From contig CAUTXO010000007.1 in assembly GCA_963542625.1 (NCBI GenBank), forward strand, positions 1 to 54,406: a DNA stretch of 54,406 nucleotides, given 5' to 3'. The notes beneath the pieces were generated by a model. It was not told the origin of the DNA. It saw nothing but the letters and a program-made list of their open reading frames with translations, and ran no database searches. Below, in pieces: positions 9,133 to 18,047 of the stretch. This DNA comes from CAUTXO01 sp963542625 (GTDB lineage: Bacteria; Campylobacterota; Campylobacteria; Campylobacterales; SZUA-545). The translations under genes were made by a program, and so were the position numbers. Every line of letters begins with the position of its first letter. The first letter of the stretch is position 1.

Positions 9133-9492
9133 CTAGAAATATTCGGCGTAATCTGCAATCTCGCCGTCATTTAAGATCGGATAAAGCGTGATGATATTTT
9201 TGGAGTCAAGCCAACGCACCATCTCGTATCGGATATTCTTATCTTTTATTTTTACCACAGTTATTGCTTTTTCTAATGCACCGTCGGTATTTTCATAAAT
9301 AAAAGTTTTTAATGAATTCATCGCGATTTGCAGATTTTTGCTGGGTGGTTTGCCCTTCGTGAGGGTGGTAAAAAGATCCTTTTGAATAAACTTTGGCGTC
9401 TTGAAAACCTCGATACAACCGTATTTGTTCGTTAGGATTTTGATTTCTTGCTTCGTCAGAGGATCCATTGCCGCATTAAATACTTTTATCAT
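9133..9492 (-). CDS. orphan protein of unknown function
   Basis: A 119-residue soluble protein that I do not recognise. It looks like a real gene: AAAGGAAAAG stands directly upstream of ATG 9492 and the protein has balanced composition (MIKVFNAAMDPLTKQEIKIL at the start, DGEIADYAEYF at the end). It is flanked by gene-free DNA on both sides, and the 400 bp upstream is much more AT-rich than the window average. Those traits, and isolation beside a repeat field, suggest acquisition by transfer. No domain or partner gene gives a function. Confidence 0.6.
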   Translation of the reverse strand: MIKVFNAAMDPLTKQEIKILTNKYGCIEVFKTPKFIQKDLFTTLTKGKPPSKNLQIAMNSLKTFIYENTDGALEKAITVVKIKDKNIRYEMVRWLDSKNIITLYPILNDGEIADYAEYF

Positions 9493-9897
9493 CTTTTCCT
9501 TTCTTAAGTAGTTAATGTTCTTTTATTTTAACACATTAAAAATAAATTTTAAAAATTTATCATTAAAAGTCTTGTTTTATAGTTCTAAATGCTATAAATT
9601 ATTATTTAAAACACATAATTATGTATGAAAAAATATAATTTATACAAAGACACGTGTCTATCCAGTGCCATTCTTACAGCTCAATTAGCAAAAATAAAAA
9701 CGATATTATGATAAAAAAAGCTTAAGAATACTCTCGTGTATTTTGGCAATATTATTATTTGAATTTATTTAACGAGCGTAGAAAATATTTGATTTGCTTT
9801 TGTAGAAACGTTGGATTTTTAACCTGTGTGCGTATTTTGTAAAAAATGGCTTAAATATTTGGAGCTATAAAGATTGCAGTGCTATTTTTGAGCTGCA
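9493..9897. other. strongly AT-rich gene-free stretch
   Basis: No gene seen. Base composition differs sharply from the neighbouring DNA. It includes a perfect 10-bp palindrome GACACGTGTC at 9649-9658. It should hold the promoter of the orphan gene that reads leftward from 9492. Confidence 0.5.
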
Positions 9898-10140
9898 TTA
9901 GTGCGTAAAGCTAAGCTCGGCGGTTTGCGCCCAGATCCAAGCCGGGCGCAAAACACAATGGAGCAAAGGCGCAAAAATTAAAAGCAGCAAGCAAGCCCAA
10001 ACTTTCAGCAAAAGCTTTAGGTAGCGGGATCCGTCGTGTTTTTGGCTCGCGCTGCTAGTTAGATCTTGCACGCATACACCAAGCGCGCAAAGTAGGATCT
10101 GCGCGTGTATTGGCTTGCGCCGATAGGTTCCAAGCATAAA
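9898..10140. other. transition zone, no supported gene
   Basis: A 79-codon minus-strand frame (9898-10137) contains one hydrophobic run but no ribosome site, and its reading frame includes motif-derived residues, so I do not call it a gene. Composition changes here from AT-rich DNA to the AGATCT field. Confidence 0.4.
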
Positions 10141-11080
10141 ACCAGCAAGCTATAGATCTAGGATCTTGTCCTGCACGGTGATAAGATCTTAGATCTTTAG
10201 TGCGTTAGATTTGGTGCGCGCTAGGATCTGCCACTTGTGCTTCAAGGGTGCTATCTTGTTTGGCAAAACAGCAAGGCAAGGCTGGCAAAGATCTAAGATT
10301 TTGCCCCACGTGCGGGGGTGATCTTAGCGCAAACAGATTTGCTGTGCGAGTTAGGATCTGCGCGGGATCTTAGATCTAACGCGTTAGGATCTGTGCTGAT
10401 CTAGATCTTGCCACGCCAAAGATCTTGCTAGGATCTAGCACCACGTTAGATTTAACGCGCGCCAAAGATCCAAACGTGGCAAAGCCAAAGCCAAAGCCAA
10501 AGCCAAAGATCTTGTTAGGATCTGCGCGTGCGCGCTATGATTAGCGTTAGCGGGTTTTGTGATTGTTCTTGGTTAGCTTGCGCTGATCCTAGATTTTCTC
10601 CACGTTATGATTTGCGTTAGAACTTAAACCTTTAGCGTATTGGGATCTGTGCGGGATCTTAGATCTTTGTCGAACCTAGATCCGCGTAAGAGTTAGATCT
10701 AGCGCGCCAAAAATCTGCCACCGCGTTAGATCTGCCGTGCGCGCAGGATCTTAGATCTAACTGCGCGCTTGGATTGGTTGAGATCTTAGAGTGGCGTAAG
10801 GCGCCAGATCGATGCTAGATTTAGATCTTAGTGTGAAGCTTGGATTTATTTGGATCGTGGATCTTTAACGAGCTAAGATCTGCACTAGATCTAGATCTAG
10901 CTACGCCAAAAATCTACCGCCGTGCTAGATCTGCCGTGCTGGTAAAATACTAGATCTTTGCGCGCTTGGATCGGTTGCAATCTTATGGCGTCGCAAAGCG
11001 CTTGGATCTGCACGGGGTTTAAATCTTGCCAGCGCCAAAGATCTTGCTAGGATCTAAGCGCGCGCTAAGATCTAAGCATC
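10141..11080. repeat. dense AGATCT/RGATCY repeat field
   Basis: By hand count about 20 AGATCT hexamers and about 40 GATC tetramers occur in ~940 bp, where random equal-base sequence would give about 0.2 and 4. Most GATC sites are AGATCT, GGATCT or AGATCC. Larger phrases also recur: a block with CGCCAAAAATCT ... TAGATCTGCCGTGC appears near 10697 and again near 10889, and GCGGGATCTTAGATCT near 10353 and 10651. A pure GCCAAA x4 run lies at 10484-10507. The right end runs into the 3' end of the racemase gene. Confidence 0.9.
10484..10507. repeat. GCCAAA hexamer x4 tandem repeat
   Basis: Four exact GCCAAA copies lead straight into GATCTT, extending the CCAAAGATCT phrase that recurs through the surrounding field. 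Such a run could vary in copy number by slippage. Confidence 0.85.
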
Positions 11081-11754
11081 GTTTCAACAATTTTTTCAGC
11101 GTGGATCTTTGTTGAATCAAACAGCGGGAGCGTGTATTCTTGCACGAGCAGCCCAATTTCCGTGCAGCCGAGTATGACGCCTTGCGCGCCTTGCGCCTTC
11201 ATTTTATCCATAATTTTTATGTATCGCGCGAGCGAAGTTTCCTTAATTATTCCTTTTACTAATTCTTTGTAGATGATGTCGTTAATAACTTCGCGGTCGT
11301 CTTTTTCCGGCGTAAGCACTTCAAGACCAAACTTTTTGATGAGCCTTTCTTTGTAAAAATCCTGCTCCATTGTGAATTTTGTCCCCAAAAGACCGATGCG
11401 TTTTATATTATTATTTTTTATCGTTTCGCCGACGGCATCCGTGATGTGCAGCAAAGCTAGCCCAGTGGCGGCTTCAAAATTATCCACGACCTTATGCATT
11501 GTGTTCGTGCATAGCGCGGCAAAATCCACCCCCGCCGCCTTTAAGGCTAGCCCCGCGTTTATTATTATTTTATTTAATGTTTCCCAGTCGCCGGCATACT
11601 GCAACTCTTCAATTTCTTGAAAATCCACAGAATAAACAACGCACCGCGCGGAGTGGTTTTTGCCAAGCTTTTTATTAACGCCAGAGTTAATAATTTCATA
11701 ATACGGAATGGTTGATTCCCAGCTCATTCCGCCGATTAATCCAACTGTTTTCAT
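11065..11754 (-). CDS. aspartate/glutamate racemase family protein
   Basis: Cofactor-independent amino-acid racemase with two catalytic cysteines: C82 in LCTNTMHK and C197 in ILGCTEIGLL. The opening KTVGLIGGMSWEST is the classic start of the broad-specificity racemase (YgeA/RacX-like) branch. Length 229 is normal. AAGGAGC lies ~8 nt upstream of ATG 11754. Exact substrate cannot be read from sequence; D-Asp, D-Glu or a broad range are possible. Its 3' end contains AGATCT from the adjacent repeat field, which encodes the last residues. Confidence 0.88.
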   Translation of the reverse strand: MKTVGLIGGMSWESTIPYYEIINSGVNKKLGKNHSARCVVYSVDFQEIEELQYAGDWETLNKIIINAGLALKAAGVDFAALCTNTMHKVVDNFEAATGLALLHITDAVGETIKNNNIKRIGLLGTKFTMEQDFYKERLIKKFGLEVLTPEKDDREVINDIIYKELVKGIIKETSLARYIKIMDKMKAQGAQGVILGCTEIGLLVQEYTLPLFDSTKIHAEKIVETMLRS

Positions 11755-11857
11755 CTACTGCTCCTTAGATCTATCAAATTTGCGGCGCTAAACCGCGCCA
11801 GCGCCAAGCAAACCCAAACGCCCATAAACCCAAACGCTCCCCAAACCCCCCGCGCGC

Positions 11858-12973
11858 CTAATCCTTGAAAAGCTCCGACAAAGCCTTTGTGCTACTGCCT
11901 TGCTCGCCATTATTTGCGGGCAGCTCAATGCCATCAGAAGCTATCTCATCAAGCACGATCTCAAAGCCCGTTAGCATAGACGCAAGCCTTATATTAATGC
12001 CGTTTTTGCCTATTGCCTTTGGCTTTTGGTCGGCGTTTATTTTAACGGTCGCCTTTGTTTCATCGCAAACAACGGATCCCACAACCGCCGGGCTCATCGC
12101 CCTTGCCACAAAAAGCTCGTTTATCGGCGAGTATTGGATTACGTCTATGTTCTCGCCCCCTAGCTCACGGCTTATGGCGTTTATTCTAACGCCCTTGACG
12201 CCAACGGTCGCGCCCACTGGATCTATATCCGTTTTGTCGGTAAAAATCGCCACTTTTGCCCTTTGGCCCGGGATCCTTGCTGCCTTTTCCACGATGACGT
12301 TTCCGTCTTTAATTTCTGGCACTTCAAGCTTTAAAAGCTCAATCAAAAACTTCGGCGTGGTTCTTGATAACTCAACGCGGATTCCGTCTCTCCTGCTAAG
12401 CGTAACGCGTTTTACAACGGATTTTACGGTGTCGCCTATCTTGAATTTCTCGCCTTTTATTCTATTTTTCAGCGGCAAAACCGCGCGGATCTCTTCAAAT
12501 TCTACAATCGTATTTTCTTGGTCGTCAATGCGCGTAACCGTGCCTGAAATTATCCTATCTATCTTGTCTTTGTATTTTTTAAAAACGGAGGTTTCGGTTA
12601 AGATCTGAAGCTCGCGCTCAAGGTTTTCTTGCAAGCTTGCCGCGCCCGTTCTGCCAAAGGAATCAAGCGAAATTTCATAGCTTAAAACGTCTTCTACTTC
12701 AACGTTTGGATCTATTTTTTTGGCGTCGTCTATCGCGATTATGGCAAGCGATTTATCCGCTAAGCGCTCGTCGTCATTTGCCACGACTTCTTGCTTTTGG
12801 AATAGGTTTATTTCTTTTTCTTTCTCGTCTATTTCGGCTTCAAATTTAAAGTCTTTTCCGAGTATGTTTTTTGCTGTGTTTATCATCGCTGTTTTTAAAA
12901 CTTCTCTAACCTGCCTTGCCCCAAGCCCCTTTTGATGAGCTAGAAGATCCGCTATATCTAAGAGTTTTTCCAA
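11858..12973 (-). CDS. nusA: transcription termination/antitermination factor NusA
   Basis: RNA polymerase-binding elongation factor. The 371-residue protein shows the N-terminal RNAP-binding domain (~1-125), an S1 domain (GTVTRIDDQENTIVEF at ~142-157), and two KH domains (VGATVGVKGVRINAI, and PKAIGKNGINIRLAS at ~320-334). It lacks the acidic C-terminal repeats of E. coli NusA, as in other Campylobacterota. The start is TTG 12973 with AAGGAC 9 nt upstream. It is divergent from the HP0268-family gene, the same neighbourhood as in C. jejuni. Confidence 0.95.
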   Translation of the reverse strand: MEKLLDIADLLAHQKGLGARQVREVLKTAMINTAKNILGKDFKFEAEIDEKEKEINLFQKQEVVANDDERLADKSLAIIAIDDAKKIDPNVEVEDVLSYEISLDSFGRTGAASLQENLERELQILTETSVFKKYKDKIDRIISGTVTRIDDQENTIVEFEEIRAVLPLKNRIKGEKFKIGDTVKSVVKRVTLSRRDGIRVELSRTTPKFLIELLKLEVPEIKDGNVIVEKAARIPGQRAKVAIFTDKTDIDPVGATVGVKGVRINAISRELGGENIDVIQYSPINELFVARAMSPAVVGSVVCDETKATVKINADQKPKAIGKNGINIRLASMLTGFEIVLDEIASDGIELPANNGEQGSSTKALSELFKD

Positions 12974-13103
12974 GATTGTTTGTCCTTGAATGGATTTTAC
13001 GGCTATTATATAGAATATGCTTTTAAAGTAGCAATTTTTAAGCCTTAGTTATGTAAAATCGCGGCTTAAATTTAATGCTTTTGATGTATTTTAAGGGACA
13101 AAA

Positions 13104-13346
13104 ATGGAACTAAAATTAGCAAAACCTGAGTTAAGCGGCAAGCCTAAAACAATAGACGTAAAGAAAATTATTGAAAGTATTAAAGAAAAAGAAGAAAAAA
13201 TAATATATTTTGACAAAACAAACTCTCATAAAGATCTTATGCAAGCTTTGAAACTCTTTGAAAAGGAAGGCTTTAGCGTTTATTTTAAAGAGGTTAGATA
13301 CGGCCTAGATCTTGACGACTATATGTATCAAGCCCACATTCTTTAA
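13104..13346 (+). CDS. HP0268-family small protein (putative nuclease)
   Basis: An 80-residue protein matching the Helicobacter HP0268 family: basic N-terminus, then IIYFDKTNSHKDLMQALK and FSVYFKEVRYGLDLDDYMYQAHIL, aligning by eye with HP0268's FYFAPTNAHKDM and LDEVR segments. HP0268 has reported nicking-endonuclease/RNase activity; whether this homologue does is not known. It lies next to miaB, as HP0268 lies beside HP0269 (miaB). AAGGGAC stands upstream of ATG 13104, and the stop is 4 nt from the miaB start. Confidence 0.82.
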   Translation: MELKLAKPELSGKPKTIDVKKIIESIKEKEEKIIYFDKTNSHKDLMQALKLFEKEGFSVYFKEVRYGLDLDDYMYQAHIL

Positions 13347-13349
13347 TTA

Positions 13350-14663
13350 ATGGCGGTAAAAAAACTCTACATAGAAACAATGGGTTGCGCTATGAACGAG
13401 CTTGATACGGCTCACATCATAGCAGAACTAAAACTTCACAAAAACTACGAAACAACGGGCGATGTAAGCCAAGCAGATCTCATCCTTATAAACACGTGCA
13501 GCGTGCGTGAAAAGCCCGTGGCAAAGCTATTTTCTGAGCTTGGATCTTTCAATAAACAAAAAAAACCGGGCGCAAAAATCGGCGTTTGCGGTTGCACGGC
13601 AAGCCACTTGGGGCAAGACATTATTAGGCAAGCGCCCTTTGTGAATTTTGTGCTTGGGGCTAGAAACGTTTCAAAAATCAAGGACGTCCTTGAAAAAGAC
13701 GGCGCGGTTGAAGTAGATCTAAGCTACGACGAAACGACCTACGATTTCAACATTCTAGCCGCAAAAGAAGTAAGGGCGGCAGTAAATATTGCCGTTGGTT
13801 GCGACAAATCTTGCACGTATTGCATCGTGCCCGCCACTAGGGGCAAGGAGATCTCCATACCGCCTAGAATTATCCTAGAGCAAGTCAAAAAGCGCGCGGA
13901 CGAGGGTGTGAAAGAGATAATGCTACTGGGGCAAAACGTCAATAGCTACGGCAAAAGCCTTTCACAGCGCGTGGATTTTAGTGATTTGCTTGAGATGGTC
14001 GCGGGCGTTAGCGGCATTGAGCGCATACGTTTTACGTCGCCGCACCCCTTGCATATGGACGATAAATTTATGGAAGTTTTTTCTTTTAATCCTAAGATCG
14101 CCAAGCATATGCATATGCCCTTGCAAAGCGGATCCACAAAGGTTTTAAAAGCGATGAAGCGCGGGTATTCAAAGGACTGGTTTTTGCGCAAAGCCTTTAA
14201 GCTAAAAGATCTAAACAAAGACACGACGATAAGCACGGATATAATCGTCGCCTTTCCCGGCGAAGATCAGGCGGACTTTCAAGACACGCTAGACGTTGTG
14301 CGCCAAGTGAGATTTGAGCAGATCTTTAGCTTTGTGTTTTCGCCGCGCCCGCTTACCAAGGCGCTTGAAATGCCAAACAACATCACAAAAGAAGAAGCCA
14401 AAGAGCGCCTAAGCGTTTTGCAAGCGCTTCATAAGGAGATCTTGCAAGAAAATCACGCGCGCCAGCTTGGCAAGATCTTTGATGTTTTAATCGAGCGCCA
14501 AGATGACAAGATCTATGGCAGGGGGCAAAATTACTACCAGCTTTGCGCGCCGCTTGGCTCTAAAGATCTTGGCAACGACGGGCGCGGGCTTGTAGGGCAA
14601 ATTATCAAAATGCGCGCCGTTTCATTAAATAAAGGAATGTTAGAAGGTGAGATCCTTAGCTAG
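13350..14663 (+). CDS. miaB: tRNA-2-methylthio-N6-isopentenyladenosine37 synthase
   Basis: Radical-SAM methylthiotransferase that adds the methylthio group to i6A37 in tRNAs reading UNN codons. N-terminal UPF0004 domain binds the auxiliary 4Fe-4S cluster (Cys13, Cys50, Cys80), and the radical-SAM cluster is C151-x3-C155-x2-C158 in CDKSCTYC. The C-terminal TRAM domain is present (~375-437). Length 437 is normal. Its ribosome site is weak, so translation is probably coupled to the gene 4 nt upstream. The acyltransferase gene starts inside its 3' end. Confidence 0.95.
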   Translation: MAVKKLYIETMGCAMNELDTAHIIAELKLHKNYETTGDVSQADLILINTCSVREKPVAKLFSELGSFNKQKKPGAKIGVCGCTASHLGQDIIRQAPFVNFVLGARNVSKIKDVLEKDGAVEVDLSYDETTYDFNILAAKEVRAAVNIAVGCDKSCTYCIVPATRGKEISIPPRIILEQVKKRADEGVKEIMLLGQNVNSYGKSLSQRVDFSDLLEMVAGVSGIERIRFTSPHPLHMDDKFMEVFSFNPKIAKHMHMPLQSGSTKVLKAMKRGYSKDWFLRKAFKLKDLNKDTTISTDIIVAFPGEDQADFQDTLDVVRQVRFEQIFSFVFSPRPLTKALEMPNNITKEEAKERLSVLQALHKEILQENHARQLGKIFDVLIERQDDKIYGRGQNYYQLCAPLGSKDLGNDGRGLVGQIIKMRAVSLNKGMLEGEILS

Positions 14664-15267
14664 CCGCGCGCTTTTTTGGTTGCTGACATTTTTTGCGTCT
14701 TTGTTAATCCGGCTTTTTTACGCAAGCTACAAAAAAAGCTTTGCACCAGGCGGCGACTTCCCGCAAGATCCTGTCATCATTTGTATGTGGCACGGCGAGC
14801 TTTTGATGATCCCATTTTTTTACAAAAAATTCAGAAACAAAAAAGTTTATGCCGTCATTAGCCATCACAAAGACGGCGAGCTAATAAGCCGCACGGTGGC
14901 GCATCTTGGCATAAATTCCATACGCGGATCTAGCAAAAAAGGCGGCGTGAAAGTGCTGCTTGAAGCTTTGAAAAGGCTTAAAACGGACGATGTAGCCATA
15001 ACGCCTGATGGCCCAAGGGGACCAAGGCATTCTGTGGCTGATGGCATTGTGGCAATGGCGCAAAAAAGCGGCGCAAAGATCGTTGGCATACGGGTAAAGG
15101 CTAGGAGAGCGTGGCGGTTTAAAAGCTGGGACAAACACTTATTGCCAAAGCCTTTTAGCCTTATTGAATTTAGATCCACGCCCGCCTTTAGCATTGATGG
15201 CTTAAGCGTGCAAGAAGCAAAGGAAAAGATATTGCAAGAAATGGGGACGGACGATTATGCCGGCTAA
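14647..15267 (+). CDS. DUF374 lysophospholipid acyltransferase-like protein
   Basis: Membrane-anchored acyltransferase of 206 residues. An N-terminal hydrophobic helix (~8-27) is followed by MWHGELLMIPFF, SHHKDGELI (~72-80) and the TPDGPRGPRH signature, all typical of the DUF374/LPLAT family related to Kdo transferases. Substrate unknown; lipid or lipid A modification is a family inference. GTG 14647 is the likely start, with AAAGGA 10 nt upstream, and it overlaps miaB by 17 bp. The same gene follows miaB in C. jejuni. Confidence 0.85.
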   Translation: MRSLASRALFWLLTFFASLLIRLFYASYKKSFAPGGDFPQDPVIICMWHGELLMIPFFYKKFRNKKVYAVISHHKDGELISRTVAHLGINSIRGSSKKGGVKVLLEALKRLKTDDVAITPDGPRGPRHSVADGIVAMAQKSGAKIVGIRVKARRAWRFKSWDKHLLPKPFSLIEFRSTPAFSIDGLSVQEAKEKILQEMGTDDYAG

Positions 15268-15718
15268 AATAACGATTTTTCTAGGCAGCGTGCTGTTTTT
15301 AGCGGGCGCGTATTTTTATTTTGCGCAAGACGCGTCTTACGTCAAATCCTTTCGTGCAAAGTATTTTTTCTACACAAATGACTTCAAAAGCGCGCTAGCC
15401 CTAGCCAAAGAAGCATACGATGAAAACAACTACAACCGTATGGCATTTACGATTATGACGCAATCAGCGCAAGCTCTTGAGTGGGTTAAGTTTATTGACG
15501 AAGCGGGCGAATACTTGCTCCGCGCGCAAAGCATTTCTGAAAAAGCCGCCGTTTCGCCCGGCGATAAAAAAGAAATAAAACTAATGGCAGAGGTGGTTTT
15601 TGGCTCCTACGCGCTACTAAATGAAAAAAATCAGTTCATTGATGAGGATCTAAAAGCAAGGGCAAAATACATCAAAGATCAATTCGTAAAGATCTATAGT
15701 GAAGCCGCTTTACGATAA
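15257..15718 (+). CDS. membrane-anchored protein of unknown function
   Basis: A 153-residue protein with one N-terminal TM helix (~5-23) and a helical periplasmic or cytoplasmic domain resembling a short TPR-like array (FTNDFKSALALAKEAYDENN). I do not recognise a named family. It overlaps both neighbours (11 bp with the acyltransferase, 20 bp with the recombinase gene), which marks it as an operon member. Function unknown. Confidence 0.7.
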   Translation: MPAKITIFLGSVLFLAGAYFYFAQDASYVKSFRAKYFFYTNDFKSALALAKEAYDENNYNRMAFTIMTQSAQALEWVKFIDEAGEYLLRAQSISEKAAVSPGDKKEIKLMAEVVFGSYALLNEKNQFIDEDLKARAKYIKDQFVKIYSEAALR

Positions 15719-16541
15719 GCTTGACGCCTTTATTGAATACCTGCGCGACTACAAAGGCGTAAGCCTTAAAAGCTACGAAACCTACCGGCACAACCTTCAA
15801 GAAGCCTTGCCGCTACTTGAAGTGTTTGAAAAAGACGGCGTGCTTTGCGTGGATCTTATGCCCTACCGCTTACATATTAAAAGCAAAAGCAAAACGACGA
15901 TTGCGAAAAAAATCAGCATTGTGCGTAGCTTTGCCGCGTGGCTGACGGACTATTATGGTCTAGATCTAAAGCTTTTAAACAACACGCAAATCAAATTGCC
16001 GAAAAAACTTCCAAAGCCCGTGAGTTTTGAGCTCATCAAAGAAGCGGTGCAAGATCTTGGCACAAGCCAGCGCCTTTACGTTACGCTCATTTACGCGCTT
16101 GGGCTTAGGATCTCTGAAGCTAGTTCTCTAAAGCTAGCAGACATTAAAGAAAAAAGCGTTTTGGTAACTGGCAAACGCGATAAACAGCGGATCTTACCGC
16201 TCTTGCCGAGCGTGAAAAAGGACATTGACGAGTTTATAAAACTCAACGCGCCAAAGGTTTTTTTGTTTGAAAAAGACGGGCAAAAATTAAGTGACTTTCA
16301 ACTAAGATCTAAGATAAATAAAATTTTTAAGGCAATAGGGGTGAAGGTAAATCCGCATCAGCTAAGGCATTCTTTTGCGTCGCATATGCTAAATGAGGGG
16401 GCAAAAATTACCGACGTAAGCGAGCTTTTAGGGCATAGATTTTTATCCACGACGCAAATCTACACGCAACTTTCGTCAAAACTAAAGTTGCAAAACTACC
16501 AAAAGGCGCACCCGCTTTGCAAGGACGGCGATGTTTTATAA
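15699..16541 (+). CDS. tyrosine recombinase (Xer-like)
   Basis: A 280-residue tyrosine recombinase with all catalytic residues: R137 (ALGLRISEA), a beta-hairpin Lys near 159 (TGKRDK), H220 and R223 (HQLRHSF), H246 (LGHRF) and nucleophile Y255. An N-terminal SAM-like DNA-binding domain spans ~1-95. It is shorter than the ~350-residue XerH proteins of Helicobacter and C. jejuni, so I do not give a symbol. Start GTG 15699 lies inside the preceding gene; the 3' end overlaps the next gene by 11 bp. It could resolve chromosome dimers or serve another site; no dif-like site was recognised. Confidence 0.85.
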   Translation: MKPLYDKLDAFIEYLRDYKGVSLKSYETYRHNLQEALPLLEVFEKDGVLCVDLMPYRLHIKSKSKTTIAKKISIVRSFAAWLTDYYGLDLKLLNNTQIKLPKKLPKPVSFELIKEAVQDLGTSQRLYVTLIYALGLRISEASSLKLADIKEKSVLVTGKRDKQRILPLLPSVKKDIDEFIKLNAPKVFLFEKDGQKLSDFQLRSKINKIFKAIGVKVNPHQLRHSFASHMLNEGAKITDVSELLGHRFLSTTQIYTQLSSKLKLQNYQKAHPLCKDGDVL

Positions 16542-17514
16542 TCTTTTTAAATCAATTATGCTGAAGTTTGTTCAGGTGGGGCACATTTCTGTTTTTATAG
16601 ACGACGCCAAATACTACGTGCATTTTAGAAAGGTGCGCGACAAACGAATCGTCAAAGAAGACAGCCGCTATTTTGATTGCCTAGAAGAAAACAAGATCAC
16701 GAAAACAATGCGCGTGTTTTTCGATGAATTTTATAGCGACGTGCGCTACGCCTACGTTAGCACCATAAACCTTGAAAAAACGCAAGGGCTGCTTTTGCCA
16801 AACACGCTTGAGAGCTTAGATCTAAACACCAAAGACATCACGACCTTGCAGCTTGGCAGGGGCGCTAGCGTTTTTTCGCTCAATAAGGATCTGCAAGCCG
16901 TGCAAAAGGCTTACGACGACATTCACGGCGTGGATTTTATCTTCCCGCTTGAAGCTGTCATCGAGCATTTGCGCCCGCGCTCTGATAGCGAGCAAACGGA
17001 TCTAAACATCATCAGCACTAAAGATCACGCCTTTATTTGCATTTACCACGACAACAAAATCGTTTATACCGCGCATTTTAAGCTTGGCGACAAGGACGCC
17101 ATTACCATTAAAGATCCGGTGCAAGAAGACGAGCCGCAAGAAAATGAAGAAGATTTTTCAGGGCTTGGCGGTCTAGCGGATCTTGGCGATATAGACAACC
17201 TAGACGATTTTATAGCTGGCGATGAAAGCGATGACGCGGGATTGCAAGACGAGCCGCAAACCTTGCAAAGCGAAGATGAGATTAAACGTGACCTAGCCTT
17301 GTTTGAGTTTATCGATAGATCTTTGAAAGAGTTTTACAAAAACCCAGACTACCCGAGCGATTTTATTTCAAATATTTATATGTATCAGCCCATAGAAATC
17401 AATTCCACCATTAAAAAACACTTGCAAGATCTGTTCTTTTTTGAGCCGCAGACGATAAACATCAACCTTCCAAAGATCCTTTGCGATCTTTCAATCATAG
17501 AAGCAAAAAAATGA
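16531..17514 (+). CDS. PilM/GspL-cytoplasmic-like protein (tentative)
   Basis: A 327-residue soluble protein. Sequence alone gives no firm family match; the call rests on position directly before a PilN-like and a PilO-like gene. Residues ~195-245 are a highly acidic, low-complexity linker (DEPQENEEDF, LGGLADLGDIDNLDDF), likely separating two folded parts. Start ATG 16531 has AAGGA 6-10 nt upstream; ATG 16558 is less likely. The stop overlaps the next ATG by four bases (ATGA). A homologue appears in the C. jejuni operon after miaB, where it is annotated hypothetical. Confidence 0.5.
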   Translation: MFYNLFKSIMLKFVQVGHISVFIDDAKYYVHFRKVRDKRIVKEDSRYFDCLEENKITKTMRVFFDEFYSDVRYAYVSTINLEKTQGLLLPNTLESLDLNTKDITTLQLGRGASVFSLNKDLQAVQKAYDDIHGVDFIFPLEAVIEHLRPRSDSEQTDLNIISTKDHAFICIYHDNKIVYTAHFKLGDKDAITIKDPVQEDEPQENEEDFSGLGGLADLGDIDNLDDFIAGDESDDAGLQDEPQTLQSEDEIKRDLALFEFIDRSLKEFYKNPDYPSDFISNIYMYQPIEINSTIKKHLQDLFFFEPQTININLPKILCDLSIIEAKK

Positions 17515-18047
17515 AAGAAAGCGCCAAAATAAACAGCTACACAAGCGCACGGGAAAAGAATTTATTCAGGACAGACTCCAAACTTTGGTTTAGCTTTTTT
17601 GTAAGCATTATCTTAATGGTGATAGTTTTTGAGATAAGCTTTGTCATTTACAAAAGCCGCATAGATTACAAAACAACGGACTATTCCGCGCAAATAAAGA
17701 CGCTAAAGGCAGAAATCGCGGTGTTTGAAGAAAACATACAGCTTATAAAATCCCAAGAAGAACTAAACAAAAAAATAATCTCAAAAAACGTATCCGTATC
17801 CGCAAGCATAGAAAAACTCCTAGCGCTAATTCCGGACTCCATCTACCTTGACGACGCCTTTATAGATAAAGAAGCGGTCGTGCTAAAAGGGCACACGCCA
17901 TCTAAGCAGATCTTTGACTTTTTTTTATTGCCCGTTTTAAAATCCGTTTTTAAGAGCGTGGAAGTGAGCTTTTTCCCATCGCAAAACGGCTGGCTAAACT
18001 TTCAGGCAAAATGCTTCAGTGAAAAAGACGGCCTATATGAAGAATGA
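17511..18047 (+). CDS. PilN-like inner-membrane protein
   Basis: A 178-residue bitopic protein with PilN/GspL-C architecture: ~30-residue cytoplasmic N-terminus, one TM helix (~22-43), a coiled coil (~52-90), then a small alpha/beta domain beginning IEKLLALIPDSIYLDDAF and containing AVVLKGHTPSKQ, the pattern seen in PilN after its coiled coil. Starts at ATG 17511, overlapping the preceding stop by four bases. With the next gene it would form a periplasmic alignment scaffold for a type IV pilus or type II secretion-like machine. Role inferred from fold pattern and gene order. Confidence 0.6.
   Translation: MKESAKINSYTSAREKNLFRTDSKLWFSFFVSIILMVIVFEISFVIYKSRIDYKTTDYSAQIKTLKAEIAVFEENIQLIKSQEELNKKIISKNVSVSASIEKLLALIPDSIYLDDAFIDKEAVVLKGHTPSKQIFDFFLLPVLKSVFKSVEVSFFPSQNGWLNFQAKCFSEKDGLYEE

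Noticed and set aside
9898..10137. 79-codon minus frame with a hydrophobic run
   Set aside because: No ribosome site and part of it derives from AGATCT-type sequence; the hydrophobic stretch alone is not enough.
10141..11080. CRISPR array
   Set aside because: Repeats are too short and irregular, with no regular spacers and no cas genes in the window.
11865..12608. 247-codon frame antisense to nusA
   Set aside because: Shadow of nusA, with no ribosome site and no recognisable domain.
15699..16541. Phage or integron integrase
   Set aside because: It sits inside a housekeeping operon with overlapping neighbours, and no phage genes or attachment sites are nearby.
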